Source: Tomitella fengzijianii (GTDB lineage: Bacteria; Actinomycetota; Actinomycetes; Mycobacteriales; Mycobacteriaceae). From it: a DNA stretch of 64,000 bases. Shown piece after piece: positions 1 through 7,463 of the stretch. The first letter of the stretch is position 1. Each line of letters starts with the position of its first letter. The DNA lies in the NCBI RefSeq assembly GCF_007559025.1, contig NZ_CP041765.1, positions 1,608,679-1,672,678 of the forward strand, given 5' to 3'. The position numbers and the translations under genes were made by a program. Below the pieces are notes generated by a model. That model saw only the letters and a list, made by a program, of their open reading frames with translations. It made no database searches and was not told the origin of the DNA.

Positions 1-79
1 CGAGGACAGATGAGTGCTCGACGATTGCGGCGTCGACGTCGTCGACGGTGAGGATGGGTGCGATCCGTTCGAGCTTCAT
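1..79 (-). CDS. VOC (glyoxalase-fold) family protein, N-terminal fragment
   Basis: The minus strand from an ATG at 79 stays open to the window edge and encodes 26 residues beginning MKLERIAPILTVDDVDAA. The pattern APxLxVDDVDAAI is the usual first beta strand and helix of glyoxalase/bleomycin-resistance (VOC) proteins, small metal-dependent enzymes or drug-binding proteins. Only the N-terminus is inside the window, so the substrate cannot be suggested. No clear ribosome binding site lies before the ATG. It diverges from the GNAT gene on the plus strand, which argues against starting that gene further upstream. Confidence 0.5.
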   Translation of the reverse strand, partial: MKLERIAPILTVDDVDAAIVEHSSVL

Positions 80-152
80 GTACGCAACAGGAGCATGCCG
101 AATGCTCCCGGTCAAGGATCCAGCATTTCGCCGGTGGGGCGGCAGGATTCGA

Positions 153-158
153 TAGAGT
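153..158 (+). promoter_or_regulatory. -10 element, probable leaderless promoter of GNAT gene
   Basis: TAGAGT lies 8 nt before the in-frame GTG at 167. This fits the actinobacterial TANNNT -10 box with transcription starting at or next to the start codon. No -35 was recognised. Confidence 0.45.
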
Positions 159-166
159 CGGCCCGC

Positions 167-703
167 GTGAGCATCGAACGTGCATCCGTACCGGATTCGA
201 AGCCGCGCCATGGCGCGTTCGGCATCAGCATCCGCAGCGCGCTCGGTCCGGAGGAGTATCCGCGCCTCGTGGCGGTGTGGCGCAGCGCGGTGGACGCCAC
301 ACACGACTTTCTCGCAGCGGAGCACCGCGAGGAGATCGAATCCCACCTGGCCTCGGACTATTTTCCGCAGGTCGCGCTGTTCGTGGCGGTGCGCGGGGGA
401 GTGCCCGTCGGGTTCGCGGGTGTCGCGGAGGGGAACCTGGAGATGCTGTTCGTCGACGCGGCAGCCCGTGGCACAGGGGTCGGGAGCGCGCTCCTGTCGT
501 TCGTCATCGCCGGGCACGGTGTGCGTACCGTCGACGTCAACGAGCAGAACGCGCAGGCGGTCGGCTTCTATCGCAGCCGCGGGTTCCGCGTGACCTGCCG
601 GAGCGAGCTCGACGACCAGGGGCGCCCGTACCCGCTGGTACACATGGCGGTGCCCGGCGCCGCTGCTACCGTGGATGCTGGAGCGCCCCGCACCCGGGTG
701 TGA
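167..703 (+). CDS. GNAT family N-acetyltransferase
   Basis: A 178-residue cytoplasmic acetyltransferase of the GNAT fold, moving an acetyl group from acetyl-CoA to an unidentified amine. The beta4-alpha3 acetyl-CoA loop is visible as MLFVDAAARGTGVGSALL, matching the R/Q-x-x-G-x-G/A signature, followed by the VNEQNAQAVGFYRSRGF segment (beta5-alpha4), where most GNATs carry N-x-x-A-x-x-F/L-Y-x-x-x-G-F. The frame is open back to GTG 14 and holds an ATG at 95, but homology starts only after about 204. The GTG at 167 is preferred because a TAGAGT -10 hexamer precedes it and a VOC gene diverges upstream. The substrate is unknown. Confidence 0.8.
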   Translation: MSIERASVPDSKPRHGAFGISIRSALGPEEYPRLVAVWRSAVDATHDFLAAEHREEIESHLASDYFPQVALFVAVRGGVPVGFAGVAEGNLEMLFVDAAARGTGVGSALLSFVIAGHGVRTVDVNEQNAQAVGFYRSRGFRVTCRSELDDQGRPYPLVHMAVPGAAATVDAGAPRTRV

Positions 704-759
704 GGGCGCTGCCCGAGTCTCTGCCGACGGGCGGCCCGGGCGAGGAGGTCGGATCCGTC

Positions 760-1323
760 ATGGGAACCCTCAGCTACGCGACGACGGTGTCCATCGACGG
801 CTACGTCGCGGACTCCGACGGTGACTTCCAGTGGACCGCCCCGGACGACGCAGTTTTCGACGCCCATCTCGATCGTATGGCAGGCGTGTCCACCGAGGTG
901 CTCGGGCGGAAGACCTACGAGTTGATGGGCTACTGGGACACCTACCCGGATTCTGCGGACCGCCCCGCGGCTGAACTGGAGTTCGCCCGGCGATGGCGTG
1001 CGATCGACAAGGTCGTGGTGTCGTCGACCATGACGCCCGAGGGGCTCACTTCGGACCGGGCACGCGTCGCCGCGGAACTGAGCCTGGTCGATCTGCAGCG
1101 GATCGTGGAAAGGGCGCAGGGTGCGGTCGAGATCTTCGGGCCCACCACAGCGGCGGAAGCGATCCGCGCGGGCCTCGTCGACGACTTCCACCTTTTCGTG
1201 GTGCCCAAGATCGTCGGTGGCGGTTTGCGCGCCCTGCCCGCCGGCGTGCGACTCGATCTGACGCTCGCCGAGCACTGGGTATTCGACGGCGGCATCACGT
1301 ACTCGCGGTACAGGCGCCGCTGA
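760..1323 (+). CDS. Dihydrofolate reductase / RibD C-terminal family protein
   Basis: A 187-residue protein of the DHFR-like RibD_C fold. It opens with the family hallmark TVSIDGYVAD, has the GRKTYE motif around residue 50, and a C-terminal FGPTTAAEAIRAGLVDD..LFVVPKIVGGG stretch typical of pyrimidine-reductase-like proteins. Members of this stand-alone branch bind NADPH and reduce unidentified substrates; they are not the housekeeping folate enzyme. The ATG at 760 is chosen because GAGGAGG lies about 10 nt upstream and homology begins right at MGTLSYATTVSIDGY. It follows the GNAT gene by 56 bp on the same strand. Confidence 0.85.
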   Translation: MGTLSYATTVSIDGYVADSDGDFQWTAPDDAVFDAHLDRMAGVSTEVLGRKTYELMGYWDTYPDSADRPAAELEFARRWRAIDKVVVSSTMTPEGLTSDRARVAAELSLVDLQRIVERAQGAVEIFGPTTAAEAIRAGLVDDFHLFVVPKIVGGGLRALPAGVRLDLTLAEHWVFDGGITYSRYRRR

Positions 1324-1350
1324 GCCGGCCCGGGCCCGCTCACAGGTCGA

Positions 1351-1737
1351 TCACGACTGCTGAGCGAGTCCGCGGCGCACCGCGTCGAGCGTCGTCTCCG
1401 GCGAGTCGTTGAAACAGAACGGGACGCCCGGTTGGAGCGCGGCCACGGTGTTGACGGCCCGTTCGAAAACGAGCGTGTACTCGTGCGAGGTCCGCAAACC
1501 GGATCCGATCTCGACCACGTCGAATTGCCCGGAGGTGAAGACCTCCCGCACAGTCGATTCAGCGGCGTCGGCGTCGTCGGTGAGCAGGCATTGCGTCACA
1601 TCGACACCGGCGTCACGGAGTGCTGCCTCTGCCTCGCCGATGCGGGCGCGCAGCGCGGCGGCATCCTGACCCGGCCAGGGCGAGAAGTCGATCACCTCGG
1701 GGTCCATCCCGATCTGCAGCACGCGGGGAGCGGTCAT
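1351..1737 (-). CDS. Conserved hypothetical protein, 128 aa
   Basis: A 128-residue soluble protein without signal peptide or membrane segment. I do not recognise the family. The arrangement suggests an alpha/beta, Rossmann-like fold: an initial strand (PRVLQIGMDP), a helix rich in Ala/Glu, a second strand (GVDVTQCLL), and a strand-turn FDVVEIGSGLRTS. It faces the reductase gene tail to tail. The ATG at 1737 is preceded on the minus strand by TACGGT and a 6-nt gap, so it is probably leaderless. No function is assigned. Confidence 0.7.
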   Translation of the reverse strand: MTAPRVLQIGMDPEVIDFSPWPGQDAAALRARIGEAEAALRDAGVDVTQCLLTDDADAAESTVREVFTSGQFDVVEIGSGLRTSHEYTLVFERAVNTVAALQPGVPFCFNDSPETTLDAVRRGLAQQS

Positions 1738-1743
1738 ATTCTC

Positions 1744-1749
1744 ACCGTA
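1744..1749 (-). promoter_or_regulatory. -10 element of the 128-aa hypothetical gene
   Basis: On the minus strand TACGGT ends 6 nt before the ATG at 1737, consistent with a leaderless transcript. The TTACGGT heptamer recurs at other promoters in this window (31407, 44760, 28500 and 28524 regions). Confidence 0.4.
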
Positions 1750-1780
1750 AGGGCTGGGACTACGCGATTCCAGGGGCGTA

Positions 1781-2191
1781 TCAGCAGTGGCGACCGGTTG
1801 GGAGGTCCAGTGCCGGGAACACCGTGTCGCGTAGGAGCGGTGCGAGACGCCCGTCCGGCACGCACGGATCGAGCCATTCGATCTGCGCGATCTCGGCCCG
1901 CGGAGAGGAGGCGGCGACGAGGGGGTGCTCGAACACGGTGGCGAGGACGGTGCAGCCGGGCTCGTTGGCGGCCGGTGCCGTGAAGGTGCCGATCTCTCGT
2001 AACGCGTTCTGGCGCAGCGCGACCCCGAGTTCCTCCGCTGCCTCGCGCACCGCGGTCTGCTCCGGTGATTCGCCCGGCTCAGGCTTGCCGCCGGGGAGCA
2101 TTAGCCGCGTGGTCCCACGCTTGCGCACCGTGAGCACCTCGCCGGCGTCGTTTCTGATGACGACTGCGCTGACCGTGATCCGCCCTGGCAT
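1781..2191 (-). CDS. NUDIX hydrolase
   Basis: A 136-residue MutT/NUDIX pyrophosphohydrolase that cleaves a nucleoside diphosphate linked to some moiety X, using divalent metal. The complete Nudix box G-x5-E-x7-REAAEELGV is present (GGKPEPGE, then SPEQTAV, then REAAEELGV). The open frame reaches back to 2287, but the start at 2191 is preferred because GGAAGGAGCC stands just before this ATG and the usual first strand (RITVSAVVIRNDAGEVLTVRK) follows at once. It lies downstream of a VOC gene on the same strand, separated by a strong hairpin. The substrate cannot be predicted. Confidence 0.85.
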   Translation of the reverse strand: MPGRITVSAVVIRNDAGEVLTVRKRGTTRLMLPGGKPEPGESPEQTAVREAAEELGVALRQNALREIGTFTAPAANEPGCTVLATVFEHPLVAASSPRAEIAQIEWLDPCVPDGRLAPLLRDTVFPALDLPTGRHC

Positions 2192-2241
2192 GGTGGCTCC
2201 TTCCGCCGTGACCTGGTCGAGTATGCACGGCGCGCCGGGTG

Positions 2242-2288
2242 GGTGGTTGTTCGGTGCTCCGCGCCGCTTCGACCACCGAACAACCACC
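2242..2288 (-). terminator. Perfect 15-bp hairpin, terminator candidate of VOC gene
   Basis: The arms 2242-2256 and 2274-2288 are exact inverse complements (GGTGGTTGTTCGGTG and its reverse complement) with a 17-nt loop. The hairpin begins 18 nt past the VOC stop codon and ends before the NUDIX start region, so it probably separates their transcripts. There is no U-tract, which is common in actinobacteria. Confidence 0.55.
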
Positions 2289-2305
2289 GACTCGTGGAGC
2301 TGCGG

Positions 2306-2722
2306 CTACGCCGGTGCCACCACGGCCCACTTGACGCCGAACCGGTCGACCACCTGGCCGTAGGTGTCGCCCCACGGCGCGATCTCGAACGGCATCGCGA
2401 CCTCTCCGCCCGCCGCCGTCACCTTGTCGATGAACGCCCGACCGTCGGAGGCGGAATCCATCTCCAGCAGGAACGAGTACACATCCGAACGCGGGGGAGG
2501 ATCGTCCGAGCCCATCGCGTCCCCGCCGCTGATCGCGATGCCCGGGGCCGTGAGCTTGGCGTGGGCGACGGCATCCGGCGGCGGCGTGAACGGCAGGCCG
2601 TCGAGATCGGCGTCCCCGTAGGTGAGCAGTTCGAGCTCGCCACCGAAGAGTTCGCGGTAGTAGGGGAAGGCCTCCGCCGCGTTGCCGGGGAAGCTGATGT
2701 AGGTGCTGCTGGAAAGCGACAT
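2306..2722 (-). CDS. VOC family protein (PhnB / 3-demethylubiquinone methyltransferase-like)
   Basis: A 138-residue protein of the vicinal-oxygen-chelate fold, PhnB-like subfamily. Typical elements are YISFPGNAAEAFPYYRELFGGEL at the N-terminus, LTAPGIAISGGDAMG in the middle, and the C-terminal PFEIAPWGDTYGQVVDRFGVKWAV, which marks the family. Many such genes are labelled 3-demethylubiquinone-9 3-methyltransferase, but that activity is not shown for this subgroup. The ATG at 2722 has GAAGGG about 6 nt upstream; the longer open frame to 3244 is a shadow of the pseudouridine synthase gene. Confidence 0.85.
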   Translation of the reverse strand: MSLSSSTYISFPGNAAEAFPYYRELFGGELELLTYGDADLDGLPFTPPPDAVAHAKLTAPGIAISGGDAMGSDDPPPRSDVYSFLLEMDSASDGRAFIDKVTAAGGEVAMPFEIAPWGDTYGQVVDRFGVKWAVVAPA

Positions 2723-2814
2723 GGCATGCCCTTCGTCAAGACGTCCGAATAGAACTGTTCTCCTGTCGGATGCTGACCGGCGTGCGCCCCCGAACTCATC
2801 GGCGCGTGGACGGT

Positions 2815-3807
2815 TCAGCCGGCCCGTCCCCGGCGGACCGGCGCTTCGGCGAGCGTCCGGCGGGTGACGAACCGCCGCGCCCGCCCCGACAGCGGGTCGG
2901 TGAACTCCAGGCTGCGGGCGAGCAGCTGCAACGGCAAGGCGTGGTCGTCGGGTGCGTCGGGCAGCAGTTCGGGGTAGCGGCGGTCGCCCAGGATCCCGGC
3001 GCCCAGCACCGCCAGGTGCACTCGCAATTGATGCTGGCGCCCCGTGCGCGGTCTCAGCAGCGTGTGCAGCACCGGGCGTCCCGCGGCGCTGACGCCGCTG
3101 CCGAGCAGCGTGATGGTGGTCTCGGCGTTCGGCGCGCCGGACCGGTCGGTGCGCACCCGCAGTTCTCCGCGGCGCGAGACGATGCGGCTGCGGTGCACGT
3201 GCGGCAACGGGTGCCCCGCGAGGACGGGGGCGGCCGGGTCCCACCCCGGCGGCAGCGCCGACACGGCTTCGTAGACCTTGCGCACCGCCCGCTGCTCGAA
3301 CATCGACTGGTATGCGCCGCGAGTGGTGGGCCGCGCGGAGAACAGCACCAGGCCCGCGGTGGGGCGGTCGAGGCGGTGGATGGGCGTGAGGTGCGGGTTG
3401 CCCAGGCGCACCCGCAGGCGCACGAGCGCGGTTTCGCGCAGGAACCGGCCGGACGGGGTGGTGGGCAGGAAGTGGGGTTTGTCCACCACGACGAGGTCGT
3501 CGTCGGCGTGCAGGATCTCCTCGCGGAACGGCAGCGGCGCCTCGTCGGGCAGCTCACGCCGGTACCAGACGCACCGGTGCGCGGTCAGTGGTGCGTGGTG
3601 CGGCACGGGGACGCCGTCGTCGTCCACGAATCCGCCGTCGGCGAACCGGCGGCGCACCTCGCGGGGATCGAGGTGGGCGAATCGCCGAGCCACGTAATCG
3701 CCGACCGTCGCCGAAGCACACGGCCCGGAGCCGGGGAGGCGCAGCCGCGTGGGCCCGACGCCGTCGACGACGGGGAGGGGCGGGGGAATCGACACGTTCC
3801 ACATCAT
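2815..3807 (-). CDS. RluA-family pseudouridine synthase
   Basis: A 330-residue RNA pseudouridine synthase, isomerising uridine to pseudouridine in rRNA or tRNA. An N-terminal region resembling an S4-like segment (VGDYVARRFAHLDPREVRRRFADGGFVDDDG) precedes the catalytic domain. The RluA motif HRLDRPTAG holds the catalytic aspartate, followed by ARPTTRGAYQSMFEQRAVRKVYEA and the GRQHQLRVHLAVLG motif. Upstream LHADDDLVVVDKP is the first conserved strand. The RNA target cannot be read from sequence. It diverges from the thiamine-binding gene at 3899. MM at the start leaves a 3-nt ambiguity. Confidence 0.9.
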   Translation of the reverse strand: MMWNVSIPPPLPVVDGVGPTRLRLPGSGPCASATVGDYVARRFAHLDPREVRRRFADGGFVDDDGVPVPHHAPLTAHRCVWYRRELPDEAPLPFREEILHADDDLVVVDKPHFLPTTPSGRFLRETALVRLRVRLGNPHLTPIHRLDRPTAGLVLFSARPTTRGAYQSMFEQRAVRKVYEAVSALPPGWDPAAPVLAGHPLPHVHRSRIVSRRGELRVRTDRSGAPNAETTITLLGSGVSAAGRPVLHTLLRPRTGRQHQLRVHLAVLGAGILGDRRYPELLPDAPDDHALPLQLLARSLEFTDPLSGRARRFVTRRTLAEAPVRRGRAG

Positions 3808-3886
3808 CGCGTCCGCGCGGTGCGGCGGTCCAGCCCGATCGGACGGGGACCGCCGGAGCCGGCGGCAGGGGCGGCGCCCCGCGGCC

Positions 3887-3892
3887 TACGCT
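3887..3892 (+). promoter_or_regulatory. -10 element, leaderless promoter of thiamine-binding gene
   Basis: TACGCT is followed by 6 nt and the ATG at 3899, matching the leaderless pattern seen throughout this window. Confidence 0.45.
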
Positions 3893-3898
3893 GGGCCC

Positions 3899-4198
3899 AT
3901 GTTGTTCGCATTCTCCGTGGCCCCCACCGTCAGCGCCGCCGAGGACGGCTCGGTGAGCGAAGCGGTGGCCGCCGCGATACAGGTGGTCCGCGCCTCCGGC
4001 ATCCCGCACCGCACCGATTCCATGTTCACCACGCTCGAGGGCGAATGGGACGAGTGCATGGCCGTGGTCAAGCGGGCGTGCGAGGTGGTGGGCGAGCACA
4101 GTCCGCGGGTGAGCCTCGTGCTCAAGGCGGACCTGCGCCCCGGCCGCACCGGCGAGCTCGACGGTAAGGTGGAGAGGGTCGAGCGGCTGCTGGGATGA
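3899..4198 (+). CDS. MTH1187 family thiamine-binding protein
   Basis: A 99-residue protein of the MTH1187/YkoF-like (DUF77) superfamily, small ferredoxin-fold proteins that bind thiamine or related ligands in the cytoplasm. The signature MFTTLEGEWDECMAVVKRACEVV (T-x-x-EGEWDE) is intact, preceded by LFAFSVAPT and a Ser-rich helix start. It is the normal length for the family. The ATG at 3899 is chosen because family homology begins there and a -10 box precedes it; the in-frame extension to 3749 has no support. The same window holds a TPP-regulated thiamine transporter at 49-53 kb. Confidence 0.85.
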   Translation: MLFAFSVAPTVSAAEDGSVSEAVAAAIQVVRASGIPHRTDSMFTTLEGEWDECMAVVKRACEVVGEHSPRVSLVLKADLRPGRTGELDGKVERVERLLG

Positions 4199-4308
4199 AT
4201 ACTCGGCCCACGGCCCCATGAGTGTCCGTGTGACACACGATCACCATTCTGTGCGGGGCGGAGTCATACGGTCAGAGCAACATTTGCCTGACTGGAAGGA
4301 CCCATCGG

Positions 4309-5454
4309 ATGGCTTCGTCGTTGAGGAAGCATCGGAAAGTGTTGCGGCTGATCTGTTCCGGGATGTTCCTGAATCATGCGGCGCACGAGACCGGAATGTC
4401 ATGGAACGGCGTCAGGCACGTGTACCGGCGCTACGGGGGTCCGCCGTTGCAGGTCGGCCGGAGCCGCGGCAGCCTGGCAACCACGCCGGACTTCACGCGT
4501 CCGGCCGGACCCCATCGGGGGCTGTCGTACACCGAGAGGGTGCGGATCATGATCGGCTTGGATTTCGGGGTATCCAAAGCCGAGATGGCCCGCAGGATCG
4601 GCCGGCACCGCTCGATCATCACCCGTGAGCTGGCACGCAACACAGGCCCGAACGGCGACTACAACGCAGACATCGCGCATGCATGGGCGGCGCACCGGGC
4701 TCGCCGGCCGAGGACATTCAAATTGAAAGACCATCCCTTGTGCCGGCAGATCTCGGACTGGATCGAAGATGGCTGGTCTCCGAAGCTGATCTCGCGGATG
4801 CTCAAGTTCATGTACCCCGACGATCCGAGTAGACAGGTCTCACACGAGACGATCTACCAGTGTCTTTACGTTCAGACACGTGGAAGTCTGCGCGCTGACC
4901 TGGCTCGCCGTTTGTCGACGCGACGCACGAAGCGAAAGCCGCGCAACCGGGTCGAGCGTCGCGGTAAGCCGTACGAGGACGCCTTCAAAATCAGCGAGAG
5001 GCCGGCTGAGGCCGCCGATCGTGCGGTGCCCGGTTACTGGGAGGGAGACCTCATCGTGGGCGCCAAATGCGGCAGCGCAATCGGCACGCTGGTCGAGCGC
5101 GCGACACGGTTCACGATCTTGCTGCACCTTCCTGACGACCACGGTGCCGATGCGGTCGCATCAGCGATGATCACGGCGATGAGTGAGCTGCCCGAGCATC
5201 TGCGGCGCACGGTCACCTGGGACCGCGGGGTTGAGATGGCCTCGCACGAGCGGATCAGGATGGCACTCGGTTCGCCTGTGTACTTCTGCGACCCGCATAA
5301 GCCTTGGCAGCGAGGCACCAACGAGAACACCAACCGGCTGCTACGGCACTGGTTCGAAAAGGGCACCGATCTGAGCGTGCATGACGCGGCCGAGCTCAAG
5401 CGCGTCCAAGACCTGGCAGTGTCAACTCGTGGAAGCAATCGGCTCGGCCAGTAG
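4309..5454 (+). pseudogene. IS30 family transposase A, disrupted (N-terminal part)
   Basis: An IS30-type DDE transposase with an N-terminal helix-turn-helix (VSKAEMARRIGRHRSIITRELARN) and an rve/DDE core: aspartates in YWEGDLIVG and TWDRGVEM and the glutamate in QRGTNENTNRLL. Native sequence ends at 5414; the last residues of the open frame (AVSTRGSNRLGQ) come from element B. Joining 5414 to 6514 restores VQDLLNTRPRPTLDYDTPAQRM and a 392-residue protein without frameshift. The start ATG 4309 has GGAAGGA about 8 nt upstream. The truncated product keeps all three acidic residues but lacks the conserved RPRxTL tail, so it is probably inactive. Confidence 0.85.
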
Positions 5455-6510
5455 CTTCGTGAACACCTCCCGCGGGGTGAGGAAGCCGAGTACCGCGCGT
5501 GGCCGGTCGTTGAGCTCGTCGGCGATCGTGTCCAGGTAGGGCTGGTGGTCGGTGATCTCGATGCCCTTCGGCAGGTACTCGCGGATCAGCCCGTTCGTGT
5601 TCTCGTTGGTGCCGCGCTCCCACGGCGAGTGCGGATGAGCGAAGTACACCTTCAGGTCCGTGGCCGTGGTCAGCGCGGCATGCCGGGCCATCTCGGTCCC
5701 CTGATCCCAGGTCAGGGAACCGAGGATGTGCCGGGGCATGCCGCTGACCGTATCGATGAGCACATCTGCGAGGCCGTCGGCGTTCTTACCTGCGGGAAGA
5801 CCGCAGATCAGGGTGAACCTGCTGGTGCGCTCGACCAAGGTGGCGGCCGCGGACTTGCCGCCCTTCCCGATGATCAGATCGCCTTCCCACGATCCAGGAA
5901 CCCTGCGGTCGGAGGCCTGCTCGGGCCGGTCGTCGATCGAGACCATGCCGACGATCTTCGCGCCGGTGCGCTCGCCGAGCGCCTTACGGGGCTTGCGGCG
6001 GGTGCGCTTGGAGCGCAACAGGATCCCGGACTTGGCGAGCTCGCCCTTGGGCAGCGCGTAGATCCACTGGTAGATGGCCTCGTGTGAGATGGTTCGGCCT
6101 CCGGCGTCAGGGGAATGCACCATGGTGTCCACGCTGTCGTCGGTAGCTTCACGGTGCAACCTGCCGGCGATCTGGCGGGGCGTGCGTGAGTGGCGCAGAT
6201 CGGTGCGGACCCGCAGCTCAAGCTGCGGGTCCGCGTCGATCTTGCGGGTCTGTGGTCTGCTACGGCGCCCTCGTGCTGCGCGGTCGGCGGCCACTGGCCG
6301 GTAGCCGCCGGCCGCGCTGGCGTTGCGTTTGCGTTCGCGCCAGATCACCGTCGGGTTCCGGCCGATGTCCTCACCGATCTCCGCGTCGGACAGACCGGCC
6401 TTGATCCCGACCGCGATCTGCACTCTGTCGTCCAGCGTCAGCTGCCGCCGCCCCAACCCACCACTCCTACCGTGTCACCAGCATCATTGCTACGACGCTA
6501 TGACACCGCC
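5415..6510 (-). mobile_element. IS30-family element B, intact, nested in element A
   Basis: A 1096-bp element with 25-bp imperfect inverted repeats: GGCAGTGTCAACTCGTGG at 5415 against GGCGGTGTCATAGCGTCG read inward from 6510, both ending in AGCAAT. It is flanked by a direct repeat CCT (5412-5414 and 6511-6513), the 3-bp target duplication. Its single gene reads on the minus strand. A 59-bp copy of its transposase-start end (56 of 59 identical) also occurs at 33210-33268. Confidence 0.92.
5422..6456 (-). CDS. IS30 family transposase B (intact)
   Basis: A 344-residue IS30 DDE transposase that cuts and joins the ends of element B. The N-terminal helix-turn-helix (LTLDDRVQIAVGIKAGLSDAEIGEDIGRNP) binds the terminal repeats. 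The catalytic core has aspartates in SWEGDLIIG and TWDQGTEM and the glutamate in ERGTNENTNGLIREY, and the C-terminal ELNDRPRAVLGFLTPREVF tail is complete. The start is a TTG at 6456, where homology begins and only 54 bp of element end remain upstream. No frameshift or internal stop is present, so the element could be active. Its product might also act on the IS30 end at 33.2 kb. Confidence 0.93.
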   Translation of the reverse strand: MGRRQLTLDDRVQIAVGIKAGLSDAEIGEDIGRNPTVIWRERKRNASAAGGYRPVAADRAARGRRSRPQTRKIDADPQLELRVRTDLRHSRTPRQIAGRLHREATDDSVDTMVHSPDAGGRTISHEAIYQWIYALPKGELAKSGILLRSKRTRRKPRKALGERTGAKIVGMVSIDDRPEQASDRRVPGSWEGDLIIGKGGKSAAATLVERTSRFTLICGLPAGKNADGLADVLIDTVSGMPRHILGSLTWDQGTEMARHAALTTATDLKVYFAHPHSPWERGTNENTNGLIREYLPKGIEITDHQPYLDTIADELNDRPRAVLGFLTPREVFTKLLAEPIASTS

Positions 6511-6513
6511 CCT

Positions 6514-6586
6514 GCTCAACACTCGACCGCGCCCGACGCTCGACTACGACACCCCCGCGCAGCGGATGGCGGCGCTCATGGCTTGA
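6514..6586 (+). pseudogene. IS30 family transposase A, C-terminal remnant
   Basis: This is the stranded 3' end of transposase A, encoding LNTRPRPTLDYDTPAQRMAALMA and a TGA stop at 6584-6586. It resumes exactly in frame with codon CTG of 5413-5414 plus 6514 once element B and one CCT copy are removed, which proves that the split results from a single clean insertion. Confidence 0.85.
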
Positions 6587-6689
6587 TTACGACACTGTTG
6601 CCCGCACGACTTGACTCCACCCGGGGTGAATGCGGGAAAACCACCATCCGAGGGCCTCAGAATGTGAAGTTCGTGTCATCCCGCCCGGA

Positions 6690-7424
6690 TCACCCCATCC
6701 GGATCGCGCGCACCGGCAGGGCACGCTCGACGCCGGCCGCGGCACCGCCGTCGGCGGTGATCTGATTGATCATCTCGCCAGGCGCCATGTGGTCGGGCAA
6801 CGCGGCCAGGTAAACCTTGTGCGCCTCCAGCGAGGCGATCCCCTTCTTCACCGAGGCCTCGCTGAGCGGAACCGCGTGGGTGCCGGCGGGCCCGGTGACG
6901 AGCAGCCACTTGGTGGCCCATGCCTCGAGTCCGTCCTCGGTGGTCTGCTCACGGAACACCCAGGGGTTGTCGGCGTCGCGCAGCGCGTCGACGGTGGCGA
7001 TGCCGGTGTGCCGGTGGTCCACGTGGTTGAGTCCCCAGCGGGCCTCCAGCTCCCATGTCTGGGCGACGACGGCATCCGGCCGGAACTCGCGGATGCGGCG
7101 GGCGATGGCTTCGCGTACGGAGATGTCCGCCGGTACGAGTCCGTCCGGGAAGTCCAGGATGGTCAGCTGGTCCACGCCCACGATGGCGCAGGCATCGCGC
7201 TGCTCCTCGGCGCGCAGGGGGCCGACCTCTTCCGGCGCGCGGTCGCGGATTCCGGCCTCGCCCGCGGTGAGCAGCAGGTAGGCGACCTCCACTCCTCGGG
7301 ACGTCCACTCCGCGACGGCGGCGGAGCCTCCGTATTCCATGTCGTCAGGGTGGGCGACGACGCACAGGACGCGGTGGATGCCGGTGTCGTCGAAGATCTC
7401 CAGGGGCGCGTGGGGTGCAGTCAT
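6690..7424 (-). CDS. PIG-L family deacetylase
   Basis: A 244-residue zinc-dependent N-deacetylase of the PIG-L/LmbE family, which removes acetyl groups from N-acetylglucosaminyl or similar substrates. The metal motif AHPDDMEYGGS is near residue 25 and the distal histidines appear in LNHVDHRHTG. It is distinct from the true MshB at 57.6 kb: shorter, and lacking the MshB-type TCTLGEQGEV segment. It may act on a mycothiol conjugate, a sugar or a secondary metabolite; the sequence does not decide. The ATG at 7424 is preceded on the minus strand by TAGGTT and 6 nt, a leaderless arrangement. Confidence 0.85.
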   Translation of the reverse strand: MTAPHAPLEIFDDTGIHRVLCVVAHPDDMEYGGSAAVAEWTSRGVEVAYLLLTAGEAGIRDRAPEEVGPLRAEEQRDACAIVGVDQLTILDFPDGLVPADISVREAIARRIREFRPDAVVAQTWELEARWGLNHVDHRHTGIATVDALRDADNPWVFREQTTEDGLEAWATKWLLVTGPAGTHAVPLSEASVKKGIASLEAHKVYLAALPDHMAPGEMINQITADGGAAAGVERALPVRAIRMG

Positions 7425-7430
7425 GGCATC

Positions 7431-7436
7431 AACCTA
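7431..7436 (-). promoter_or_regulatory. -10 element, leaderless promoter of PIG-L gene
   Basis: On the minus strand TAGGTT is followed by 6 nt and the ATG at 7424, matching the TANNNT leaderless pattern. Confidence 0.4.
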
Positions 7437-7463
7437 CCGGCGGCGCCGCGGACGCGACGACGA

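Larger units (their letters stand above)
4260..6618 (+). mobile_element. IS30-family element A, interrupted by element B
   Basis: Imperfect terminal inverted repeats start GGAGTCA at 4260 and end TGACTCC at 6618; beyond the first 7 bp they share further positions, including CAACA about 19 bp in. Removing element B and one copy of its 3-bp duplication leaves about 1260 bp, a normal IS30-family length. Inside lies a single transposase gene, now split. No convincing target duplication is seen outside the ends, so the outer borders may be off by a base or two. Confidence 0.75.

Noticed and set aside
2242-2288. Inverted repeat as IS end or operator
   Set aside because: No transposase or element lies beside it; position just after a stop codon favours a terminator.
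4255-6623. Target-site duplication around element A
   Set aside because: Bases next to the inverted repeats (GGC on the left, ACC on the right) do not match, so none is claimed.
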